Source: Craspedostauros australis (lineage: Eukaryota; Bacillariophyta; Bacillariophyceae; Mastogloiales; Achnanthaceae). Taken from it: a DNA stretch of 64,000 bases. Shown piece by piece: positions 53,016 through 63,800 of the stretch (position 1 is its first letter; each line of letters begins with the position of its first letter). The notes below the pieces were generated by a model. It saw only the letters and a list, made by a program, of their open reading frames with translations. It had not been told where the DNA came from and ran no database searches. Location: positions 1 to 64,000 of the forward strand of contig JAMXDE010000039.1 of assembly GCA_026770025.1 (NCBI GenBank). Direction: 5' to 3'. Position numbers and translations under genes: made by a program.

Positions 53016-54294
53016 GCAAACTGCAAAGTTTTGAAATGACGCAACACCTACTACTCTGCCATATCCACACATCACACTCAAGTTTTGAACATCTGGCAAC
53101 AGCGATACCCACGGCAACACCCGATACCCAATCGCGGCGCCATACCCATGAAGTGGCACTTCCCGTATCGGTGGACACTGCAAAGCATGTGCGCGCACAT
53201 CATCATCTCATAGACACATAGAACTATTACTGCTCTCAACGAGTATACCCAACAATAGCATCATAGTACATCTTAGAATCCGTTTCAATCCCCCCACAAG
53301 CAGTGGTTGCCCAGCTCTCATACTCACATCCCTTGACATCACTTCGTGATTGCGTGGATCGACGAAAGCAAAAGAAGCAGCAGCAGCAGCAGTTGGCTCC
53401 GAGCACAGTCCGAGCATGCGAGGAGCACAGCTCACGTGACACTTCTACGTTTGCTACACAGTATTCGTATTCAATCTCGCGCGCTCGCGCTCGTTTCCCA
53501 AAGAGATGTGGATAGCTTCGCCCGATACATCTACGTGCATGGCTCACCAAAGCCAGTGCGCATCCCATCATCATTCAAACCTGGTTCCGTGCCTGGGCTG
53601 CTTCGTGGTTCCTTCTCTCGCTTGACAACCACACAAGCGGCCACCACGATGAATGTCAACAATGAGAAGTTTTCGCACATTCGGGAATGATCGCTGCGCA
53701 CGAGGGTATCAAGAAATTTGTGAGGCGCTGGGCAGCGAAATATCACAGAGAACATGAAGAACACACAGAACGCAGAGAAGGTGTTCTTCACAGAACATAA
53801 TAGCGGGCGTCGATACAAAATGACGTTTGGAGTTGTTCAGTGCACAGTTCTCGTCGGAGCACCAATCACAACAGAACAAGGGCACAGTTACCGATGCCAA
53901 CGGCAGAATGACGCCGCACAGGCGCTTTCCAGTCTCCTCCTTCCTCTTTCCTGTTGTGCGCCTTCCTTCACATCGCCATTTCCACCCACACCATCACAAC
54001 CCGCCAGTACTCTTTTGGGTCAACCGGAACAGCCGGAGGCAGCAGGAGCGGCAGCAGCGGAAGCTTGCTCCCACCAGCCCCGCATTCGCAACACGCTTGA
54101 TCACAGAGATAAAACTGCCACAACATTTGCTCTGTATTAGAGAGGTTACGAGGAGAGATAGATGTATGGTATCATCGCTCGGCGGTAGCAGAGACGGCAT
54201 CCATTGTATCGATCGGTAGCAACCCCGCCGTGTGATCCAACGGCCCACTCGCAGAAGGCATCCTGGGACAGAGAGATGCATGGTGGCAGCGTCT
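53016..54294. other. Intergenic region, no gene recognised
   Basis: 3' flanks of two convergent genes. A short CAG run (AGCAGCAGCAGCAGCAG) lies at about 53375. Open frames such as 53754-54140 show no motif. Confidence 0.4.
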
Positions 54295-56802
54295 TCAGTC
54301 GGCAACAACTCCGTCATGTTCGCAGCCTGACGTTTCTTTGGATGGCGGGGATGGCCTTTGGCTCTTTGGGGAGGAGATGGGGCCGTCGGTTCTCGCGTCA
54401 CTTTCACGATCGCCTTTGGCGGTTGCAGATTCTGGAAACATTTGGCTGTGGTGCGCGGAAGGTATCTGACTGTCGCTGGCAGCGGAAGACCACAGGAATA
54501 TATCTCTGATCACATCCCGGGCCAAGGAATCGACCACGGGTCTGCCGCCCATGTGGAGGAATGAGCTCAGTCGCGATCGTGAGAATGCAACCATCATGTT
54601 GTGTCCGACGGGAACGTAGAGCCGGTTGTCGCTTTGGTACGAGACGACGTTGGCCAGGTCCTTCGACTGCGCGATCCCTGTGTGTCTCAGCGCATCCAAA
54701 CGGCGGTTGCTCTTCTCATCGCTGTCCACGATGTCATCATCGGCAACGGGGTCGTTTGATTTCTGTTTCGTTTCCTCGTCTTCGCGATTTGACGTGCTTG
54801 CATCTTCTTGCTGCTGTTGGTCCTGTTGCAACAGGGATAGGAGGCCGCGTCCAGAACCGGCCCTCGCATAACTGCTGGCTCGTCGAGATTGTTGTTGCTG
54901 CTGCAGTTGATGCAGCTGCTTCTTGCCCGTCAGGATGACGCGAGCAACAGACTTGGGGATCTCCATCGACGGCAGCTCCCTCCTCATGTCCAGGAAGACC
55001 TTCTTCCAACCGAGCTGATCCAAACACTCGGACATTTGCCGCAATTCATCGGATTCATCCGAGCTTTGCGCAGTGTCCTGATCATCGTCATCATCGTTTT
55101 GATGTGGTTGTAGTGCGCTGCTCCTACTGCTGCTGCTGTGATCCGAGTTCGATCGAAAGCGCGAGCTTGAGCTCCGAGTAGACAACGATGGCGATGATGT
55201 CTTGAACTGCCTTGGTGTTTCCAAAGTGGCAATGATGTACTCGCTGGCTGAATCCTTGCTCTGGGCTTCTTGTTTCTCTGCGGCATCCACGAAGTAATGC
55301 GGGTAGTTCGATTGCCCCGACAGGAATGCCGCCGTGGATGTGGGAACGGGAAAATCGGTCCCGTAGGCATTGGCATAGGCGGTCCTCTTGCGAAAGCTGC
55401 CCAGAGTGTCCAGGTACGCAGAGCTGGTGCACATCGACCGCAGGAGGGTATTGAGACGGAAGATATCGCGTCCCGTCTCGCCCATCGCATGCGCCACGCC
55501 GATCTCAGCGGATCTTGGAATCGGCAAGAACGTATGGCGCGACACGCCCAAGTGGGGCGTCGCTGTCGTGCAGAATATGTTGAGGTGGATGCGCAGGTCC
55601 GTGCCCTTCATGCGCAACACTGTCTCATCCGAAGCAGGCTGTTCGCAATATCGTTGCGTGAATGTGGCAATGGAGTACCGTGCGTACAGGCCTCCCAGGG
55701 AATTGCCGACGATGGAGATGGTGACATCATGCAAATCTGCAACTGCGCAACTGCTGCCGTCCACCTTTGTAGGATGCCGTTCTCGCATCTTCTTGAGGAT
55801 GACCTCGTTGATCTCCCGCACCAAGCGCTCGCCTCCATTCTCAATGCCGTCCGTTGTCTTGCCCTCATTGCAGACGGTGGAATACACAATCATGTCATGC
55901 AGCGGGCAATCGTCCAGGCTTTCGTTGGTTGCATTCATCCCCGCCTGCTTCATAGCATCATACCGCTTTTTGCGCGCCTGCTCTTGCTGATCTCGTTGGA
56001 TGGAGGCGAATTTGCGCATGGCCATCTCCATGTACCATAGATCCCGTGCGACGCCGCGATGGCCGTGAATGAGGAAGCAGAAATGAGTTGCTGTGGGTCG
56101 GTGCAAATGGATGGCGTCGGAGGTATCGGCGTCGATGTCGGGCGGATCGTCTTTGTTATCGGAATCATAATTGTCATTCAGGACGCCGGAGAAGGATTCG
56201 TGCAACCTGGCCATATCTTGTGCCAGGAGGCCGGGCACCAAGTCATCCCAGAAACCGGACGTGCCGCTGAAATGATTGACGGAGCTGTCGACGTTTTCAT
56301 TGCCCTTCAGATTATTGATGTAGAAGCTGTCTGTTTCTTTGTTCGCCGATCGAATCACGTTGCTTCCATCTCTGGAGAGTCGTATGCTGCCTCTACTGAG
56401 GCTCTCGAGCAGTGAAGGCCTCTGGGCAGACTGAGGTTCATTCGTGATTGATGATGATTCCGAGGAGCTTGTGCTTTCAGATGGTGTCCTCGTCGGTGAG
56501 ATATGCTCCTGGCTCAGGCGATTATCGAAACGAGCGTAGTCGTCCCGAACGCAATCATCGCTCGATGCGGCCGTGCTCGTATCCACAGGTTTGGCTGATC
56601 CGGTCCATGCCAAAAGAGCGTTGGTTTGAAGCATGAGCAAGACGAACCAGAGGCCGACCGCCATCGACATCATCGACATCATCCACACGTCCGTCAGCAC
56701 GTTCGAAGGCTGAAAGCAGGCGACGGCAGATCGGACGTCCACCGATACGTGCGATGCAAAGCAGGTAGTTGATTCTGTGATGGATTCGAAAAGTCCCTCC
56801 AT
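54295..56802 (-). CDS. DUF676-type lipase/serine esterase with membrane anchor
   Basis: A single-exon frame of 835 residues. A hydrophobic segment at about 43-66 (MAVGLWFVLLMLQTNALLAW) suggests a signal anchor. After a Ser-rich linker, the alpha/beta-hydrolase part begins with FCFLIHGHRGVARDLWYME (about 240-258; oxyanion loop) and reaches the nucleophile elbow GNSLGGLYARY with Ser368. Then FCTTATPHLGV, and much later RLYVPVGHNMMV with His734 as the likely catalytic His. The HGHRG and GNSLGG motifs and the TPHLG phrase fit DUF676 (ROG1/FAM135-like) lipases. A long insert rich in Ser, Asp and Gln (about 515-720) separates nucleophile and His. Substrate unknown; membrane lipid or ester hydrolysis is expected. 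Confidence 0.8.
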   Translation of the reverse strand: MEGLFESITESTTCFASHVSVDVRSAVACFQPSNVLTDVWMMSMMSMAVGLWFVLLMLQTNALLAWTGSAKPVDTSTAASSDDCVRDDYARFDNRLSQEHISPTRTPSESTSSSESSSITNEPQSAQRPSLLESLSRGSIRLSRDGSNVIRSANKETDSFYINNLKGNENVDSSVNHFSGTSGFWDDLVPGLLAQDMARLHESFSGVLNDNYDSDNKDDPPDIDADTSDAIHLHRPTATHFCFLIHGHRGVARDLWYMEMAMRKFASIQRDQQEQARKKRYDAMKQAGMNATNESLDDCPLHDMIVYSTVCNEGKTTDGIENGGERLVREINEVILKKMRERHPTKVDGSSCAVADLHDVTISIVGNSLGGLYARYSIATFTQRYCEQPASDETVLRMKGTDLRIHLNIFCTTATPHLGVSRHTFLPIPRSAEIGVAHAMGETGRDIFRLNTLLRSMCTSSAYLDTLGSFRKRTAYANAYGTDFPVPTSTAAFLSGQSNYPHYFVDAAEKQEAQSKDSASEYIIATLETPRQFKTSSPSLSTRSSSSRFRSNSDHSSSSRSSALQPHQNDDDDDQDTAQSSDESDELRQMSECLDQLGWKKVFLDMRRELPSMEIPKSVARVILTGKKQLHQLQQQQQSRRASSYARAGSGRGLLSLLQQDQQQQEDASTSNREDEETKQKSNDPVADDDIVDSDEKSNRRLDALRHTGIAQSKDLANVVSYQSDNRLYVPVGHNMMVAFSRSRLSSFLHMGGRPVVDSLARDVIRDIFLWSSAASDSQIPSAHHSQMFPESATAKGDRESDARTDGPISSPKSQRPSPPSKETSGCEHDGVVAD

Positions 56803-57876
56803 CCTTCGTTCTGTGGTGCCGCACTCGAAGTTGTCGAGTGATGTAAGTAGTGTACGTAGAGTAGTTCGTGATCGATACGAATCGTTGCATGTGGCTGGGA
56901 TGTATTTCTGACTGGAGTATGTACTCTTAATATAATAGTTCAGAGGCTCTCACTGGCACCACTTGTGCTTATGTGGTGCACTCGTTAGCAAGTATACTCC
57001 TGAGCAAGTATTATATCAGAATGTATAATATTCTATCATATACTACTCGTAAGCAAATAAGAGTAAGTCGAATGCGGCGCTTTTGAGGTTGTGTGGGTCG
57101 TGCTGTTGGAGGCCAGCGCAGCAACAACTGGTTTCTATGTTGCGATCGATAGCTTGCTTCAGTCTGACCGTACGCAATACCGCAGAGTAGGCACCTGCTG
57201 TCTACTGAGCGACGGATGCAGTGGATGATGGTTGGAGTGTTCCACAAGGTGATCGCACGACGCAAGCGTGTCCAGAATAACAAGGAAGCAGCACCGCTCG
57301 GTAGCCGTGGTAACGTCCGTAGAGTATCCCTTGTCGGGTCGGCTCTCTCTTGGCGCCTTTGGTTGTTGGTGGAGAGTGCAAGTGTTGCACGTGTACGCTT
57401 GTTTGTTTGAGGCTCCGCAGTGTAGAGGCAATGGAAAGCAGGTCTGGGTTGTCAGCTCCTGCGTTGGTGTGGAGTGTGGTGCTGTGCTGACCTCTCTGTC
57501 TCTGTTTTTGTGTCGGTTTTATTGCTGCCTTCACTGCAGTGCCTGTTGCCCTCTGGTGGCAACAGTAACAACAGTAACAACAGTATCAACAGTCACGGCA
57601 GTGACAAGGTCACCAAAAACAACGCCAACAGGAACAACGTCTCGATGATTGAGTCGTGCGCCGACATTGATTCGTGATCCATTGATCGCGACCTCGCGCA
57701 GCTTGAACTTTCGGGTCACCAACGAACTGCGCAGAAGACACAACTCTCCTCTGCACTGCATTCGTAGACTGTTGGTGGCATGCCCACGTTCAACATCCCG
57801 TGCAGTTTCACTTCAGCGTCCCTCTCTATACTCGCACTAAACGTACTCTATCAGTGTAACTCTAGGTGCGACGCCA
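56803..57876. other. Intergenic region between two minus-strand genes
   Basis: Should hold the lipase promoter near 56803-57000 (AT-richer, TATAATAG near 56930-56936). A run of AACAGTAACAACAGTA units lies at about 57563-57590. No gene recognised. Confidence 0.4.
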
Positions 57877-60800
57877 CTACAGTTGAATTCCCTTGCCCTT
57901 CTTGGCCTTCTTCCTCTTCTTCGGTTTGTTCTTGTTGCTGCTGCGTCCGCTGCGCTTGTTGTCGTCTTTGGCGCTAGTGTCCTTCATCTTCGTGGACACC
58001 TTTCCGAACATCCCGTTGGCTTTGGCGTTGCTCTTCTTCGAGCCCTTCTTTTTCTTCTTCTTCTTCTTCTTGTCGTCCTCCTCCTCGTCCTTCATGTCGG
58101 CTTGCAGCAGATGGTTCATGATCTTGGCCGTCTTGGGGTTCGACTCTTCCAGGCCCTGCGCCTTGAATCCTTCGCGCGCTTCGGTCCAGCTCGCGATGGC
58201 CTCCTCCTCGTTGCCTGTCACCCTGTGGATGTTGCCCAGCGTGAACAGCACGTTCACGTAATCGCCGTCGTCGCGGTTGTTATTGTCGCGTCGGATGCGG
58301 ATGAACTCCGTCAGCAGGTCACGTGCGCGTTCGTGGTTGCCGGCGGCGAACTCAATTAAGCCCATGTACTGCAGCACCAAGGCCACGCTTTCGTCGTATT
58401 CGCCGAAAAGCATCGTGCGGATCTTCAGCGCCTCCTGGAAGGACCGCATGGCTTCGTTCGTTTGGTTCATCACGTTCTGGATGTTACCCATGGCGATCAG
58501 CGCGTCGGCGACCTTTTCGTGATCATCACCGAGCTCCGTGCGGCGGATTTGGAGGCATTTCTCGTAGCATTCCAACGCCAGGTCGAACTCCTTCTTCTCG
58601 CGGTGGGTGTTGCCAATGTTCTTCAAAGTCTCCGACACACGGATCTCGTCGTTGTGGCGCTTGCGGATGCGCAGCGCGTCCCACAGGAAGGTCATGGCGT
58701 CGTTCAGATCTCCCTTCTTGGCCGTGAGGAAGCCCAGCATGTTCAGCGTCTCTGCCACCTCGGATGAATCCTCGCCGTGGTAGTACGCGCGAATCACCAG
58801 ACTCTCCTTGAAGCACCCGATGGCACGATCCGTCTTGCCCTGATGGTGCAATGTGAAGCCCATGCTGTGCAAGGTCTCCGCAACCAGGATGTGATCCGAC
58901 CCGAGCTGCTCCGTGCGCAGCTGGAACACCTTCATGTAGTTCTCCATCGCCGATTCGTACTCGCCGAGCTCGTTCATCAGATCTCCGAGCTCCTGGTTGA
59001 TCTCTGCCACATCCTCGTGCTTCTCGCCGTGCAGCTCGGTGCGGATCTTCAACGCCTCCTTGAAGGCTCGTTCCGCCTTTCGGGTCTTGCCAATCTCCTT
59101 GGCGAACGTCCCGATCTTGGCGTACGTGACGGCCACCTTCTCGCTGCGCGGCAGTCGCAGCTGCCGGATCTTGAGAGCCTCCTCCAGGCACTTCAGCGCC
59201 TTGTCCACGCGGTTGCGCGTCTGGTGGAGATACGACATCACGAACAGAGTGTTGGCGACGTCGAGATGAACGAAGCCCAGCACCTTGCGCCGTGCCTGCA
59301 GGCTCTCCTCGAACAGCTTCATGGCCTTGCGCGCTTCCCCACGCTTCAGGTAGATACAGCCGATCACATGCAATAGAGAGGCGATCTTCTCCTTCCGGTA
59401 CGGGACCTTCATGACGAGGATCTGCAGAGCCTTCTCGTAACACTTCACGCTCATCTCCTCGTCTTCTTCCAGATTGTAGAGCATACCTTCGATCGCCTGG
59501 ATTTCAGCGTCGCGTTCTGCCCCTCCTTCGGGGTCAAGCTCCAGCAAATGGATGGCCTCGTCGTAATGGTTGATGGCGCTTGCTCTCTCGCCGCTGTCCG
59601 ACAGGCAGCGGCCAATGTGCGCGTAAGTGACTGCCAGCTCAGGATGCTCCTGGCCGAACACGATCTGCTTCGACCGCAGCGCTTCCTCGTGGCACTTCAA
59701 CGCCTCCTCGTTCTCGCCCTTGTTCTTGTGGATGACGCCCTTGTTGTCGAGAATGTCGCCCATGTGGTCACGGTGCAAGCTGGGCTCCTTGTACATGATG
59801 TCCAGAGCCCATTTGTAGCTTTCCATCGCCTCGTAGTAGTCGCTCATTCCAAGGAACACGTCGCCGATCTTCTGGATCGTGAGGGCGTACAGGCTGTGAT
59901 TCTCCTCGTGGATCGTGCCACGGATCCGCAAGCACTTCTTGAGCGAATCGAGGGACTTCTCGTACTCGTTCATCTCGGCGTAAACGACGCCAATGCTGTA
60001 GTGGATGCCGGCAACGAGCTCCACGGGCCCCTTCGTGGACAGGAACAGCTCGTGGCTCGTTTCCCAGTGTGCGATGGCAGCATCCCAGCACCGTTTCTCG
60101 GCCAATGAAAATCCAATCTCATAATGAGACCACGCGATGTCGTCATTGCGTTGCATGAGCTCTTCTTCAGTGTCGTTTTCATCGTTGAAGGCCAGCAAAC
60201 CACCGAGCGTTCGGTACGCTTGCTTCATCACCTTGCGAGGTTCGAGTCGGGCTTGGCCCTTGCCGGGGTGCTCCACAAGGACCTTGTACAGCAGCTCGCA
60301 GTCCTTGATGTGCCTCGATGTCGTCACCCTGCGACCAAAGGAGAGCAACCGCCCCAGCACGAATTTCTTGTTCGCCAGCAGACCGGCGGCCTCCTTGTGC
60401 ATGCCACCGCGGATCATGTGCGCCACCATCATCTCGAGCGCGTACGAATGGCCAGGGTCGTCGATGTTGTCATTCCACGCCTCGACCTCGGCCAGGTAGG
60501 CATCGACGAATGCTCGGTTCCATTCGCGTTCCGCGTTCTTGGTGATGTACGTCAGCGTTTCGTCTTCGTTGCACAGGTATTCTCCGTACTCCTGGTAGAT
60601 GAAGTGAGTGATCTGGTAAAACTCGTGGATTTCTTGAACTTCTCCATCCGTGGACCAGGGGAAGTTGTGGAGCTGCAGAACGCCCAACGAGCATAGTGCT
60701 GTCGGAACGATAGCTCGCGCCGACTCTTTCTGGCTCGAGAACAGGCTGCCTTCCTTCAGCAACGAGCTTTCGTTGAGCTCCAGCAGCGTCTCGAATAGCA

Positions 60801-63800
60801 GTTCCATCATCCGCGTTGGTATGAGCGGCGTTGGTTCCACGAGGTTGTAGTCCGACACGTACTCCTTCGCGCAGAAAACCGTGACGAAGGATGCCAGGCA
60901 AAACTTGACGGCAATGGTTAGGTTGCCATTCACATCTGGGGATAGACTGAGCTTCAGGACCTCGTACAGCATGTCAGTCGATGCCTGATCACCTGCGGAA
61001 GGAGAATCCGACGACTTCACGAGCATCTCGTGGATTTCGTCGATCCCGCTCACGATGCCAGCCGACATGTGCTTCGCATGTAACCAACGGCCGACGCTCT
61101 TTACGGTCAGGGGGTGATTCGCGCATTCTTGAACGATCTGTCTCGCCTTCTTCGATTCTGCCAACAGGCTGTGGGAGAGATCGCCCGATTCTTCAATGAA
61201 AAGGCTGATTGCGTCGGCTTCGTCGAACATGTCGATTTCAACGGTATCAGCAGCCCCGAGGAGATCGCGATATCGCGTGGTTGCCACAATCGCACAGACT
61301 GATTCGAAGTCCTCGACACCGTCATCGGGCAAGGCGGTGAAGTCGAACCAACTCAGGTCGGGTTCGAAACAGATGTTGTCAAGGATGACCAAGACGCACT
61401 TGTCCTTGAGGATGCTGGCGACTGTGTCCCTTGCAAATATCATGAAACCAGCCTCCCGTCGACGTCGTTTCGTCATTGGCTCGCCAGGTGTGTGGATGAG
61501 CTCCGGAAAAACAAGCGGGTAGTTCTGGGAATCCAGCTGTGAGATCAGCTCCGTCAAACATTGCGTGTAGCGTTTGTAGTTCAGCTCCGTATCCCCAACG
61601 TAGACCCAGAGCACACCATCCTCGAAGTAATTGCGAACATCCTCTCGTGCGGCAACCATGGCAGCCAAAGTCGACTTGCCCACGCCTCCGACACCCAGCG
61701 CATCGGCTTGGTCCAAGGATTCGGGGACTGAGGTGATCGATACGACATTGGTCATGGGAAGGTCGAGGGGGCAATCGAGAGTATTTCGGATGCTTGTGAA
61801 GTAATCCAGGACGGTCTTGTCAACGACGGCTCGTGGTGGGAGGATCCGGCGGAGGATGCTGGCCATCACTCTCGGCCTCGGCAGCGGATCCCCGTTGATC
61901 TGATCAAGGATATTCTCCGCTGCCTCGGGGATGACTGGTAACTCCTCCTCCGGCAAGAAGTCGATGGGATCCTCCTCGAGGAGAGATGGATCAATGGCAC
62001 AGATGTCCATCAGGATATCGGTATCCGGGCACCATTGATCCATGGTGATGAGCACTTCGTAGCAAATCTGGCGGAAATCGATTAGCTCGGCAGCATGCAT
62101 CAATTGGTCGAGCTCCATCCTGTTCTCCGACCGCTGCCATGCCTCGTAGATGCTATCCGAAAGCTCGTAGTCAGGAGTTTCCTGCTCATCGAAGTAACAG
62201 TTCAGCTCCAGCGACTCTCTCTCCATCAGCTCGATGAGCGTCACGTACACGGTCTCCGCTCTCGTGTTCCATTCCTGCTTCTCTCCCACCCTGTGGGTTG
62301 TTTCGTTCAGAAGATCCACGAGGGCAGTCAGCCGTTTCAGCATGTCAGCCATCTCATCATCTGGTGGGTCGATAAAGCAGTCCTCGATGATGCGTCGCAG
62401 TTGGTCGTAAATCTCATCGAGGACGTGATCAAAGCTAATGACCGCCTCGAGGGCCTGAACGGACACAAGCGCGCTCGTGTTCTTCTTCTTCTTTGACTTC
62501 CCGAACGTGGATATCAGCTCGAGTTCATCAGACAGTTGATCGAGCACCACAAGCAACGCATCGAAGCTGTGCAGGAGGTCATGTGCCTCGTTGTCTTCGT
62601 TCTGATTCTTCGATCCGGAGTACTCGCTCTTGTTCTCTGCTTCCTCCTCCATAACCAACATCGTCTCGTGGATATTCTCCGATAGGCTGATCAACGCTTC
62701 GCTCTTATTGCTGCGTTTCTTCCTTCTTTTCTTCCGTCTCTTCGATTTGGATGACTTTGAGGACTTCGCGATGGATGCAGTTGCGTCGTTCGTCGAGCGA
62801 CCACCTGAAACGTAGCTGTGCGCATCCTCAGCAGACGCCGCGAGAAGACCCTGGGAGTCCATCGTCGATGCTTCCCGCAGCTCAGACTCCATCGAGTACA
62901 TGCTGGTTGCTCGAGAATCACTGCTCCTCCCCGAACGGCTGGCATTCTTGCTCTTGCTCTTGCTACGGCTTTTGCTCGCACTCGCACTCGCACTCGCACT
63001 CCTGTCATCGTCTTCAGTCCCGTACTCGTCGCCATCACCTTCGGCATGTTGTGGAATGGACTGTTCGTACTCGCTGCCGTTGGAGTAATCTGCATGCAGC
63101 GGCGCGTCTCCGTCCTCGATCATCTCGCGAGAATCTTCTTCCACTGATGCCAACTCGACATCATCAACGCTGGTATCATCCTGTCCCGATGGCACTGCTG
63201 ACACAGATCCATTGATGGAAGCATTGACGGAAGCATCTTGTCTTTCATTAGATCCGCGACCTGGTGAAGGCTTGCTGCGTCGTTTGGTCTTCCCTTTGCC
63301 TTTGTGTTTGCTCCTACTCTTCTTCGAGCTTGAGCGGGATACGCTGTCGCTGCCTCGTGATCGATAACTTCTTGAACTCTTCCTGCTCGCTGTTTCTACG
63401 TCCGTCTCTCTGCTTTGCTCAGTGTATTCTGCAGTACTGTACTTTGATGAGTACCGCGAAGCATCGTCGTAGCTATTCTCGTAGCTGTCTTCGTAGCGCG
63501 AAGATGTCGCATCGTTCTTGTCGTGTCCCCCGTCACTGTACGTTTGGCTTCCTTGCGGAAGATTATCCCTTGAATCTTCAGCTGACAGATACGTGCCCTT
63601 GGACTGATATGATGAACCAACAGAGTCCTGAGTCTGCGGTCGTTGCTCAGGCCGCTGCACCTCGTCATATTGAGATGAAGATCTTGACTGCCGCGTCTCG
63701 TCATCAAATTCGCCTTCTTCTTCTACTTCATCGTCATCAATGGGCTTCCTCTTTTTTTCGGGGCTGTCTTCGTCCTCTTCGTCGCCACCGTCAACTTCAG

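Noticed and set aside
57883-59376. Long plus-strand open frames over the TPR region (for example 57883-58359, 58777-59376)
   Set aside because: They are mirror frames of the minus-strand NB-ARC/TPR gene. They are Leu/Val/Arg-rich, as expected from the complement of Glu/Lys/Ala-rich TPR sequence, and have no own motifs.
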